DNA of 32,962 nucleotides from Verrucomicrobiota bacterium (GTDB taxonomy: Bacteria > Verrucomicrobiota > Lentisphaeria > Oligosphaerales > Oligosphaeraceae). Location: contig JAGVUR010000012.1 of assembly GCA_019136135.1 (NCBI GenBank), forward strand, positions 1 through 32,962, given 5' to 3'. The notes beneath the pieces were generated by a model that was not told where the DNA came from, searched no databases, and saw only the letters and a program-made list of their open reading frames with translations. Position numbers and translations under genes: made by a program. Positions 13,950-22,048 of this stretch are shown one piece after another. The stretch's first letter is position 1. Each line of letters opens with the position of its first letter.

Positions 13950-14945
13950 ATGACTTCAAAAGCATACAGAAGATTGTACACTCTGGTCGTCGCAATCATC
14001 GCACTGGTTGTTTCGACGTCTATTGCCGACAACAAGCTGAAGCGCCGGGGCAGGTATGTGCGCACGGACATAGAGAAGACGGTTGACAAGGATTCGTTCA
14101 GTGTTGAACTATCCTGTTCAACCACGGGTTCCATTCCCGTCTTGACGTTCAAGGGTCAGACGATACGCACGATCCACGAGGTCAAGATGTATGAGACGAT
14201 TATCGAAACACCTCACTCAGCGGCTGAAACGGGTCCTGTTTTCCGCGAGAAGAACGAGATCAAGGTGATTCCCGGCGAGTTCATGCCTGGAGAACGAAGC
14301 GAAAGGGTCGAGATCATCGACGGAAAGCCCTTGCCAAATGAAACCTTTTCCATAAACGGAGTCTTTACCGTTAAGACCGACAATGAGGGCAAGTGCCTGG
14401 ACAAGAAACAAATAATCCTCGAGTTCATGGACGACTTGTCAGTGAACTCCGGAAAATTGTCGCTGAAGCACGAAAAGCTAGGCGAAAAGGAAATATTTTT
14501 GTCACGCGAGCTGCTGAAGAGATCAAACCAGGCACGTACAGTCAAGCCAACGCCGAACGAGACACCGACGGTTGACATCCTAGAGGCTTTCGGGCTTGAT
14601 TTCACGCAGCTGCGAAGCATCGGCAAAGAAGGACTTGAGTTGAAGATCGATTTGCCAGAGGAAGTACAACCCAGGACAATCTTCACCGCGACCGTTACGG
14701 CGACCAACAAGGGGAACAGAACCATCGGGACATTGATGGTCAGGACATTCTCCCGCGAAGGCTGGCTGGACGGCAAGATGTTCTACTTCGGCAATCTGGA
14801 GCCAGGAAAGACCATGGTCTTCTCAAGGCAATTCCTTGTCCCGGATAAAGCCGCCGCCGAGGCCAGCCATGTGGCATTCGCCGTATGGAACCTACTAGGA
14901 AGACAACAGGAGCAACTTCAGGCTTTCCGCCTTAAAAGGCGATGA
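13950..14945 (+). CDS. Exported protein with C-terminal Ig/CARDB-like domain, function unknown
   Basis: The protein has 331 residues. The start at ATG 13950 follows GGAG (13937-13940) by 9 bases; a TTG at 13935 is not needed. An N-terminal signal segment (RRLYTLVVAIIALVVSTSIA) is followed by a long strand-rich, charged region. A C-terminal module (about 235-325) reads like a CARDB/Ig fold: IFTATVTATNKGNRTIG, LMVRTFSREGWLDG, GNLEPGKTMVFSRQFLVP. Such domains occur in envelope proteins. No enzyme motif was recognised. It lies between the FGE-like gene (31-base gap) and the oxidoreductase gene (39-base gap) on the same strand. Confidence 0.65.
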   Translation: MTSKAYRRLYTLVVAIIALVVSTSIADNKLKRRGRYVRTDIEKTVDKDSFSVELSCSTTGSIPVLTFKGQTIRTIHEVKMYETIIETPHSAAETGPVFREKNEIKVIPGEFMPGERSERVEIIDGKPLPNETFSINGVFTVKTDNEGKCLDKKQIILEFMDDLSVNSGKLSLKHEKLGEKEIFLSRELLKRSNQARTVKPTPNETPTVDILEAFGLDFTQLRSIGKEGLELKIDLPEEVQPRTIFTATVTATNKGNRTIGTLMVRTFSREGWLDGKMFYFGNLEPGKTMVFSRQFLVPDKAAAEASHVAFAVWNLLGRQQEQLQAFRLKRR

Positions 14946-14984
14946 TTTCCTAAGAAAACAACCATCAACCAGGGACATTGCACA

Positions 14985-15998
14985 ATGAAGAACAACAAGT
15001 ACCAGGCAGGCGTCATCGGATTGCGAATGGGAAACGCCCATTGCATCGGCTACAGAAGCAACCCATACTGCGAACTCGCGGCAATCTGCGACCCCGATGA
15101 AGATATCCTCAAGGCCAGAAAAGCTGAATACAATCCAAGAATTGCCACAACTAACTACACCGATATCATCAATGATCCGGAAATCGACATCGTTTCCGTC
15201 GCATCGCCGGATTTCTTCCATGCCGAACAATGCATCGCAGCACTCAAGGCAAACAAGCATGTCATGTGCGAAAAGCCCCTGACACTCGACCTGGAAGAGG
15301 CAAAGCAAATCATCGAGGCAACCAAAACCTCAAAGGGAAAGTTCATGATCGGCCAGGTTTGCCGCTACGCCCCTGGCTTCATCCTGGCCAAGCGCCTGAT
15401 TGACGATGGAGCCATTGGAGAACTCTACTTCGCCGAAAGCGAGTACGCGCACAACTACGACCGAGCAAAAGGAGTCGGAAATTGGCGCATCGACCCACGC
15501 CGCGAACCGTTCATCGGCGGCGGATGCCACGCAGTCGACCTGCTCAGGTGGATCGTCGGCGAAACCAGGCAAGTCTCCGCATTCGCAAACCACAAGTGCC
15601 TCAAGGACTGGCCGGTCAACGACTGCACAGTCGCAATCTACAAGTTCGACCGCGACATCATCGGAAAGGTGATGGTCTCGATCGGATGCATCAGGCCCTA
15701 CACGATGAGATCATGCTTCTATGGCACGGAAGGAACGATCATTTGCGACAATACCAGCCCAGACATCAAGATCTGCTCCAAGAAATTCATGTCAGGCAAA
15801 CTGGATTTCGCAACGTTGCCAGTAAACATCGCCAACCACAACGTATCCGCCGAAATCAACGATTTCCTGGATTGCATCGTCAATGACAAGCCAGTGGCGA
15901 CCTCGGTCTACGAGGGTGCCCGCACGGTAGCGGCGGCATTGGCGGCGGCGAAGTCTGCTTCCCTCGGCGGCCAGCCCATAGACATCGAAGTCATCTGA
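14985..15998 (+). CDS. Gfo/Idh/MocA-family NAD(P)-dependent oxidoreductase
   Basis: The protein has 337 residues, the usual family length. The Rossmann N-terminus is AGVIGLRMGNAHCIGY (about 8-23), in which the normal GxGxxG is altered to GLRMGNAH, a variant seen in parts of this family. Then come VSVASPDFFHAEQCIAAL, the signature CEKPL (95-99) with the conserved lysine, and the substrate-domain stretch GGGCHAVDLLRW with the likely catalytic histidine. It should oxidise or reduce a sugar or cyclitol hydroxyl using NAD(H) or NADP(H) in the cytoplasm. It lies 17 bases upstream of a sugar-type permease gene, so its substrate is probably the transported saccharide. Confidence 0.88.
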   Translation: MKNNKYQAGVIGLRMGNAHCIGYRSNPYCELAAICDPDEDILKARKAEYNPRIATTNYTDIINDPEIDIVSVASPDFFHAEQCIAALKANKHVMCEKPLTLDLEEAKQIIEATKTSKGKFMIGQVCRYAPGFILAKRLIDDGAIGELYFAESEYAHNYDRAKGVGNWRIDPRREPFIGGGCHAVDLLRWIVGETRQVSAFANHKCLKDWPVNDCTVAIYKFDRDIIGKVMVSIGCIRPYTMRSCFYGTEGTIICDNTSPDIKICSKKFMSGKLDFATLPVNIANHNVSAEINDFLDCIVNDKPVATSVYEGARTVAAALAAAKSASLGGQPIDIEVI

Positions 15999-16015
15999 TC
16001 CCATCCGATTGAACC

Positions 16016-16906
16016 ATGAAGAGCCATCCCGCCACACCGTATGCATTTTTATTGCCTGCACTGGCGGTGTATGGTCTCTTCGTGCTGGTTCCGATCGCAG
16101 GCTCCTTGCGTATGAGCCTATTCTCCTGGGGCGACACGCCGACTTCTGTCTTCGTAGGACTTCGCAACTACGCACAGCTGCTTGGCGACCATGTCTTCTG
16201 GAGGGCATTGTACAACAACATCCTCCTGCTGGTGGCCTCGTTGCTCCTGCAACTCCCCTTGGCGGCAGCAGTGGCAATGTTGCTGAGCTACAAGACTCTC
16301 TTCAAGCCACTGTTCAGAATGTCGTTCTTCGCGCCAATGGTGATGCCGACAGTTGCCATCGCCATCCTTTGGCAGTACATCTACCTGCCGGAAGGCGGCC
16401 TGGCAAGCACGCTAGTCTCGAAAATCCTGGGCAAGCCCTTCGCCTATGCCTGGCTTGCCCAGCCATCCTCTTCCCCATGGTTGCCAAGCCCGTCCATGTT
16501 CTGGATCTTCGTGACCATTTGCTGGCAATACACGGGCTTCCACATGGTGCTCTTCATGGCGGGCATCGCAGCAATCCCCGAGGAACTCTACGAAGCCGCA
16601 AGGCTGGACGGGGCTTCAGAACTCCAAGTCTGTAGGCATATTGTCATCCCCGGCATCAAGCCAACCATCGCCGTCTCCGCAACGCTCTCCATCATCGGGT
16701 CGCTCAAGTACTTCGACCTTATCTACCTGATGGCGGCGGGCTTGCCGGAAACCGACCGCGAGGTGATGGCGACCTACATCTACAGGCTCGCCTTCGACCA
16801 GGGGCAAGGCAGGTTCGGATACGGTTCCGCTGCAGCTATCATGCTCTTGCTCGTCGCCATCGTGGTCGTCGTTCCAATCCAATGGTCGAAACGCAAAAGA
16901 CAATGA
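16016..16906 (+). CDS. ABC sugar transporter permease, MalF/UgpA type
   Basis: The protein has 296 residues and six predicted membrane helices, starting with PYAFLLPALAVYGLFVLVPIAGSL. The EAA loop that contacts the ATPase reads EELYEAARLDGASELQVCRH (about 191-210), then IVIPGIKP. This is the binding-protein-dependent CUT1 sugar permease pattern. The second permease of the pair follows 244 bases later, after a palindromic repeat. No ATPase or solute-binding protein for it is encoded in the window; a shared MsmX-like ATPase elsewhere is plausible. Confidence 0.88.
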   Translation: MKSHPATPYAFLLPALAVYGLFVLVPIAGSLRMSLFSWGDTPTSVFVGLRNYAQLLGDHVFWRALYNNILLLVASLLLQLPLAAAVAMLLSYKTLFKPLFRMSFFAPMVMPTVAIAILWQYIYLPEGGLASTLVSKILGKPFAYAWLAQPSSSPWLPSPSMFWIFVTICWQYTGFHMVLFMAGIAAIPEELYEAARLDGASELQVCRHIVIPGIKPTIAVSATLSIIGSLKYFDLIYLMAAGLPETDREVMATYIYRLAFDQGQGRFGYGSAAAIMLLLVAIVVVVPIQWSKRKRQ

Positions 16907-16937
16907 ACTTAAAAAAAGCAGTTGACACCTTAAGATT

Positions 16938-17040
16938 GTAGTGCCTTTACAAGGCACGGTCTTCGGGTGGGTTTCCCGCCCCAGGCTAAAAGCCTGGGGA
17001 TAGGATGCCCCCCATGTCGGGCGCCTTGTAAAGGCGCTAC
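16938..17040. repeat. MITE-like palindromic element, copy 1
   Basis: The ends are inverted repeats: GTAGTGCCTTTACAAGGCAC at the left and GCGCCTTGTAAAGGCGCTAC at the right (17021-17040). Inside lies a hairpin CCCCAGGC-TAAAA-GCCTGGGG followed by ATAGGATGCCCCC. The same design with matching flanking sequence (AAAAGCAGTTGA and CCTTA-GATT on the left) occurs at 24717-24852. It encodes nothing and separates two permease genes that normally adjoin. Confidence 0.85.
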
Positions 17041-17150
17041 GGAAGACTGGCGCATTTCAACTCACCAGCATGGCGAACGGAATAAAACTTATAACCACTT
17101 GAAAATCAATCAATTAGGAACAAAACCAAGTTTAAACTACTTTTTTTAGG

Positions 17151-18158
17151 ATGAAGTATCTCAGGCATCTCATCTTGTTTTTCGGGCTTCTCTGTAGCGC
17201 CTACCCGCTGGTGTGGATGTGCGTCACCGCATTTCGACTGGAAGCCGACGCTCAGGCGTCTCCCTTTGCCTTCCCGAAGCACTGGGTTACCCGCAACATC
17301 TCGAAGGTCTTTGCCAGCGGCGGCTTCGAGGATCCATGGCTCAACGCCCTTCTCATTTTGGTCGCCCTTTGCCTGGCCGGCCTTGCTGTGCTGGTTTTGC
17401 TTCACATTGTCCAAGGACGATTCCGGATTTCGACTTGTATCGCAGTCGCAATCCTGACATCCACCGTAGTCTTCTCCAAGTGCCATCCATCCGTTCAGGA
17501 AGCCCTATCCGGCAAGGGTTTTGCCAATGCCTACGTGAACAGCCTGCTTGTTTGCATCGGAAGCGTGGCATTGACGGTGGCGTTGTCGTCCCTGGCCGCC
17601 TTTGCCTTTGCCTTGTGCGAATTTCGCGGCAGGAACACCTTGTTCGTGATCATCCTCGCAGGGATGATGCTTCCCGTTCACGTCACTTTGATTCCGTTGA
17701 ACTTATTGCTGGGACCTGACTTTTTGGGCTTGAAGGAATCCTTATGGGCTCTTGTAGGTCCCTACGTCGGCTTCGCCTTGCCTGTCTCGATCCTCATTCT
17801 CAGAAGTGCGTTCCAGGCAGTTCCCACCGAATTGCTGGATGCCGCCCGAATCGACGGTTGCTCCACTTGGCAAGTCTTCGCCCATGTCGCGCTCCCGCTG
17901 GCAAGGCCGTCGATCGCAACCATAGTCATCTTCAATTTCCTGACGATGTGGAACGAATTCGCATTCGCATTGACCCTGCTCGGTCCCGATAACTCAACAC
18001 TCCCCATCGCGCTCAACGACTTCAAGGGCGAACGGGGAATGTACATCGCCGAAACCTGCGCCGCGCTTGCCATCGTCGTCGTCCCCCTGATGATTGTCTA
18101 TGGAATTGCACAAAAACACATCATCAGGGGACTTACAGCCGGGGCGGTCAAAGGCTGA
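17151..18158 (+). CDS. ABC sugar transporter permease, MalG/UgpE type, with N-terminal insertion
   Basis: The protein has 335 residues, longer than the usual 270-290. The first helix (LILFFGLLCSAYPLVWMCVTAFR) is followed by an extra hydrophobic stretch of about 60 residues (LNALLILVALCLAGLAVLVLLHI and CIAVAILTSTVVF) before the normal core. The core carries NAYVNSLLVCIGSVALTVALS, MMLPVHVTLIPL, the EAA loop ELLDAARIDGCSTWQVFAHV and IFNFLTMWNEFAFAL. It should pair with the upstream permease. The extra helices are unusual for CUT1 transporters. Its stop is only 8 bases from the stop of the convergent MacB-like gene. Confidence 0.85.
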   Translation: MKYLRHLILFFGLLCSAYPLVWMCVTAFRLEADAQASPFAFPKHWVTRNISKVFASGGFEDPWLNALLILVALCLAGLAVLVLLHIVQGRFRISTCIAVAILTSTVVFSKCHPSVQEALSGKGFANAYVNSLLVCIGSVALTVALSSLAAFAFALCEFRGRNTLFVIILAGMMLPVHVTLIPLNLLLGPDFLGLKESLWALVGPYVGFALPVSILILRSAFQAVPTELLDAARIDGCSTWQVFAHVALPLARPSIATIVIFNFLTMWNEFAFALTLLGPDNSTLPIALNDFKGERGMYIAETCAALAIVVVPLMIVYGIAQKHIIRGLTAGAVKG

Positions 18159-18166
18159 CCAATCTG

Positions 18167-19438
18167 TCACTCATGGCGCAACGCCTCGATCGGATCCAAG
18201 GCTGCCGCGCGCATCGCGGGATAGATACCGAAAACGATACCTACCGTGACGCTGATGCCAAGTGACAGAACCAGGCTGGACATGCGAACAATCGTCGGCA
18301 TGCCAACCGCCTTCTCAATCACCCAGGGGATAAACAACCCAAGACCAATCCCAAACAAGCCGCCAGTGAAAGACAAAACAACAGTCTCGATAAGGAACTG
18401 GGCGATGATTTGACGCTGCTTTGCCCCAATCGCACGGCGAATCCCAATTTCCCGGGTACGCTCAGTCACGCTGGCAAGCATGATGTTCATAATCCCAATG
18501 CCACCAACGAGAAGACTGATCCCCGCAATCGCACCAAGCACGATATTGAACGTGCGCTTTGTGGCCTCCGCCTGGCGCAACAGCGTCAACGGAACATTAA
18601 TGCTGTAGTCCTTCTTCTTGTGGAAAGTAGTCAGCATGCGCTCGATGGCGCCTGCAGTGGCCTCCACATTCTCTTCGCTGTCAACCTCTATGATCAGTTG
18701 GTGCAACTCCACAAGTTCACGTACCCGGGTTCCTGACTTGCTCTGCGTGAAATAATCACCGATATGTTCGCGTGCAGCCGTGAGAGGGATGTAGGCGTCA
18801 GTCATCTGGTCGGGCGTCTGCATGGCACCTTCGGTGGCGCTCTCGCTTTGTACGATCCCCACGACCTCGTAGTAGTTCGATCCCAGCCTGAGCGTTTCGC
18901 CAATGACGCCTTCTGACGCCAACAGCCGCCTCGCTCCATGTTCAGTCAGCACGGCAACGCTGCTTTTCTCGTCAATGTCAAGTTTCGTCAATACACGACC
19001 GGCAATGACAGGACGCTGGACCAAGTCAAACCAATGTTCATTGGTTCCGACGACGCGCATCTCCAGGCTACGATTTTTCAGGCGACCTTCCTTTTGGATG
19101 ATCTTGACGGGTACGATCCGCTTGACGGTGGGAATCGTCCCTTGCAGACGCAGTTCGTCCTGATAGAGCAATCCGTAGATGCTGATGAACGAACGCACAT
19201 TCGAAGCCCCCTGTTCCTCGGCGGGCTTTTGGGCCGTCACGATAATGTTACGACTGCCGAGCTTGCGGATCTGCTCCAATGCGACCTCGCTGGCACCTTC
19301 GCCAACGGCAAGCATCGCAATCACGCTGCCAACTCCGAAAACCAAGCCCAGCATCGTCAAAAACGAGCGCAACTTGTGCAAAAGCAAGTTCTTTACGCCT
19401 AACTGGACGTCACGGAAAAATCTGCCTGGCGTCATCAT
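18167..19438 (-). CDS. MacB-like ABC transporter permease
   Basis: The protein has 423 residues. The N-terminal helix follows LLLHKLRSFLTMLGLVFGVGSVIAM. A large periplasmic MacB_PCD domain (about 50-285) comes next, and then three C-terminal helices of the FtsX type with ISLLVGGIGIMNIMLASVTERTREIGIRRAIGAK. The end is MRAAALDPIEALRHE. Four helices and this domain order define the type VII mechanotransmission exporters (MacB/LolCE class). It starts 3 bases after the ATPase gene ends and acts with the adaptor and outer-membrane factor upstream, exporting peptides, drugs or lipophilic compounds. No separate promoter is seen. Confidence 0.92.
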   Translation of the reverse strand: MMTPGRFFRDVQLGVKNLLLHKLRSFLTMLGLVFGVGSVIAMLAVGEGASEVALEQIRKLGSRNIIVTAQKPAEEQGASNVRSFISIYGLLYQDELRLQGTIPTVKRIVPVKIIQKEGRLKNRSLEMRVVGTNEHWFDLVQRPVIAGRVLTKLDIDEKSSVAVLTEHGARRLLASEGVIGETLRLGSNYYEVVGIVQSESATEGAMQTPDQMTDAYIPLTAAREHIGDYFTQSKSGTRVRELVELHQLIIEVDSEENVEATAGAIERMLTTFHKKKDYSINVPLTLLRQAEATKRTFNIVLGAIAGISLLVGGIGIMNIMLASVTERTREIGIRRAIGAKQRQIIAQFLIETVVLSFTGGLFGIGLGLFIPWVIEKAVGMPTIVRMSSLVLSLGISVTVGIVFGIYPAMRAAALDPIEALRHE

Positions 19439-19441
19439 TGC

Positions 19442-20152
19442 TCAGCCCTCCACCTTTTGGATTTTCCCGTCCATCATGTAAAGCCGCTTTGACGCATGCG
19501 CAGCAATATGGGGTTCGTGAGTCACCATAATGATGGTTTTCCCTTCGCGATTCAATTTCGTAAGCAGTTCGATGATTTCCAAGCTGTTGACGGAATCCAG
19601 GTTGCCGGTCGGTTCGTCGGCAAGCAGGAATACAGGATCGTTGGACAATGCCCGGGCGATGGCAACACGCTGCTGCTGACCGCCCGACAACTCCGTGGGC
19701 CTGTGCTTCAAGCGCTGTTCCAACCCAACCAATGCAGCCAATTCCTGGGCTCGACTTGTCCTTTCAGATGTCGACCAACCGAGGTAATACAAGGGCAATG
19801 CGATGTTCTCCTCGACCGTCAACTGCGGAATCAAGTTAAAGCTTTGGAAGATGAATCCCAAGTACTTGAGCCGGATGTCGCTTAGGTCGTTGTCATCGAG
19901 CTTGCTCACATCTCGTCCATCCAAATAGTACTTTCCGGCCGTTGGTCGATCCAGGCAACCAAGGAGGTTGAGCATCGTGCTTTTTCCGGATCCGCTAGGT
20001 CCCATAATCGCCCAGAAGCTGCCTTTTTCAAAAGTCGCCGTCACGCCATCCAGCGCCCTGACCTCGTTGTTTCCCATCTTGTAGATTTTCTGCAGGTTTT
20101 CGAAACGAACCGCATAGTCCGCCCCGCCTGATTGTTCTTGCCTATCCGTCAT
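19442..20152 (-). CDS. MacB/LolD-type ABC transporter ATPase
   Basis: The protein has 236 residues. Walker A is GPSGSGKST (51-59), the Q-loop lies in FIFQSFNLIPQLTVEENI, the signature is LSGGQQQRVAIARAL (155-169), Walker B is VFLLADEPTGNLDS (174-187), and the switch histidine is in VTHEPHIA. The open frame extends upstream to 20461, but ATG 20152 was chosen because AGGAG lies 6 bases before it and the upstream part is a shadow of the adaptor's low-complexity tail. It powers the adjacent permease from the cytoplasmic face. Confidence 0.95.
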   Translation of the reverse strand: MTDRQEQSGGADYAVRFENLQKIYKMGNNEVRALDGVTATFEKGSFWAIMGPSGSGKSTMLNLLGCLDRPTAGKYYLDGRDVSKLDDNDLSDIRLKYLGFIFQSFNLIPQLTVEENIALPLYYLGWSTSERTSRAQELAALVGLEQRLKHRPTELSGGQQQRVAIARALSNDPVFLLADEPTGNLDSVNSLEIIELLTKLNREGKTIIMVTHEPHIAAHASKRLYMMDGKIQKVEG

Positions 20153-20177
20153 TGTCGCTCCTAATTCCGTTTCGTGC

Positions 20178-21998
20178 TCAATTACCGGCTGGTTGTTGTT
20201 GTGGCGGCCTTTGCGGACCACCAGGCGCTCCACCCTCGCCTTGAGGACGCTGCGGACGCATGCCGCCCTGACCTTCCGGACGCATGCCGCGAGGACGACC
20301 TTGACCTTCTGGACGCGTCCCACCCTGACCTTCCGGACGACGCATCCCACCCTGTGGCATGCCGTCTTGTCCAGACGGCATTCCACCGCCTTGTCCAGGC
20401 GGCATTCCACCGCCTTGCTGCCTCCAATTGCCCTGTGGACGACGACGTTGCACGCCGCCATTGGCTTCGCCCTGTGGACGATCGGGAATATTCACATCGA
20501 GGATTTCATCGGTCAGCCTTACCGAAACCGCCGAGTCCAAAGGAGGCGTCATTTGCACTTCCTCGCCAACCTTCAGCCCTTCGATGACATGAATCATGCG
20601 ATTGTTGTCAAGTCCGACCTTGATTTCGCGTTTTTCAACTCCAGTCGGCGTCTTCACGTACACAACAGGCTGGCCACTAATCTTCACAACGCTTTGGACA
20701 GGAACATACATCGCCTTCTCGTGCTGCTCCACGATAATTTCAGCCTCGCAGTTCATTCCCGACTTCAGCCCAGCACCGTCTTCAATCACGACCTGCGTAT
20801 TGTAAACCTTCAGATCCGGATTCATCCACATGCTCTGGGCATCGGGCAACGGAGCAATCTTCGCAATCTTGCCTTGGAAAATCTGTCCTGGAAGAGCGTC
20901 AATCCTGATACGAACGGGCAAGCCGGGATAAATCTTCTTCAGATTCGTCTCATGAACCTTGATTTCGCCGATGAATTCATCGCCAACGGGCAGGTAGATC
21001 AGTTCCTGACGCTCATAGACTTCCTGACCTTCAGCCAAAGGCTCAGCATTCATTCGACGGAACGAGCCCTGAGAACTGGTGGAGTAGATCACCAAGCCGT
21101 CAGCAGGAGCCAGAATCTTGCACTTCTCAATCTGCTCAATCAACTTCAACAAACGGCTTTCCTGGCGATTGAGCTCCAATTCCCTCGCCCTCAACTGCGC
21201 TTCGGCCTGAACCACGTTGGCACGGCAACTGCGACGGGTACGCTCCAATGCCATCTTGTTCTGCGACACATCGCTTTCCAACTGTGCAATCTGACGCTTG
21301 TACGTATATCTTTCCAGCAGATCCAGTGAGTTTTTCGCAGATTTCAGGTCGAGTTCATGCCGCCTGCAGCTCAGCTTGTCCGAAAGGAATTCGCTTTCGG
21401 AGAGGTATTTTTCATCGAAGAGCTTTTGCGACCATTCGAGTTTGTCCTGCGCTCTTTTGAGTTCTTCTTCGGAGAGCGTCACTCTGCTTTGCGCCTCGTT
21501 GAGGATCTTCGGGTATTCCCCGTCCTTGTACTTGGTGAGATCCTCTTCTGCGAATCTCAGGTTCAATTCTGCCTTTTCGATATCCGCCTGTGCCTGATTC
21601 TTGACCACTTCCAGGTTTTCTTCCGACTGGACGTAGGCTGACTTGGCATTTTGGACGGTGATATCCTGGTTCAGCTTGTTGTCTGTCATCGTTGACGCAT
21701 CGAGTTCCACCAGGAGATCGCCTTTCTTGACCCGTTCGCCTTCAGGCCTGATGTAGAGGATCGAGACTCGGCCTTCCACCTGGCTCTTGATCGTAATCTG
21801 CTCGCGGGGCTTCACCGATCCTGACTCCAGCAAATTGATGATCAGGGGGCCCTCTTCGACCGTCGCATACACCATCGTCCTCTCGGCCTGAGACCTTTCA
21901 AATTGGCGCTTCTTGTACCACTTGTACCCCCCATAGCCAACGAGACCCAAAATCGCCAATGAGAGGACTACCTTGACCAGTTTCTTTAGAAATTTCAT
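20178..21998 (-). CDS. HlyD/MacA-family periplasmic adaptor with Gly/Pro/Gln/Arg tail
   Basis: The protein has 606 residues. An N-terminal anchor helix (VVLSLAILGLVGYGGYKWY) leads into a biotinyl-lipoyl half (VKPREQITIKSQVEGRVSILY...GERVKKGDLLVELD). A long coiled-coil hairpin follows (about 120-300), then the second lipoyl half (KILAPADGLVIYS) and beta-barrel/membrane-proximal domains (MYVPVQSVV...PVVYVKTPTG). The last 90 or so residues are an unusual low-complexity tail with RPEGQGG, GMPPGQGG and RPQG repeats. The start was set at 21998, where AGGA lies 7 bases upstream. It bridges the ATPase/permease pair to the outer-membrane factor encoded 50 bases upstream. MacA is normally about 370 residues, so both the hairpin and the tail are enlarged. 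Confidence 0.88.
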   Translation of the reverse strand: MKFLKKLVKVVLSLAILGLVGYGGYKWYKKRQFERSQAERTMVYATVEEGPLIINLLESGSVKPREQITIKSQVEGRVSILYIRPEGERVKKGDLLVELDASTMTDNKLNQDITVQNAKSAYVQSEENLEVVKNQAQADIEKAELNLRFAEEDLTKYKDGEYPKILNEAQSRVTLSEEELKRAQDKLEWSQKLFDEKYLSESEFLSDKLSCRRHELDLKSAKNSLDLLERYTYKRQIAQLESDVSQNKMALERTRRSCRANVVQAEAQLRARELELNRQESRLLKLIEQIEKCKILAPADGLVIYSTSSQGSFRRMNAEPLAEGQEVYERQELIYLPVGDEFIGEIKVHETNLKKIYPGLPVRIRIDALPGQIFQGKIAKIAPLPDAQSMWMNPDLKVYNTQVVIEDGAGLKSGMNCEAEIIVEQHEKAMYVPVQSVVKISGQPVVYVKTPTGVEKREIKVGLDNNRMIHVIEGLKVGEEVQMTPPLDSAVSVRLTDEILDVNIPDRPQGEANGGVQRRRPQGNWRQQGGGMPPGQGGGMPSGQDGMPQGGMRRPEGQGGTRPEGQGRPRGMRPEGQGGMRPQRPQGEGGAPGGPQRPPQQQPAGN

Positions 21999-22048
21999 GA
22001 TGTGTTCCTGCTTGCCTATGTTGATGCCTTGTTGCCTTGTTGACTTGT

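Noticed and set aside
20153..20461. N-terminal extension of the ABC ATPase
   Set aside because: It overlaps the adaptor's tail in another frame, is low complexity, and the ATG at 20152 has its own Shine-Dalgarno.
20193..21329. 378-residue open frame opposite the adaptor gene
   Set aside because: It is low-complexity Thr/Arg/Leu/His sequence produced by the repetitive tail and coiled-coil codons of the adaptor.
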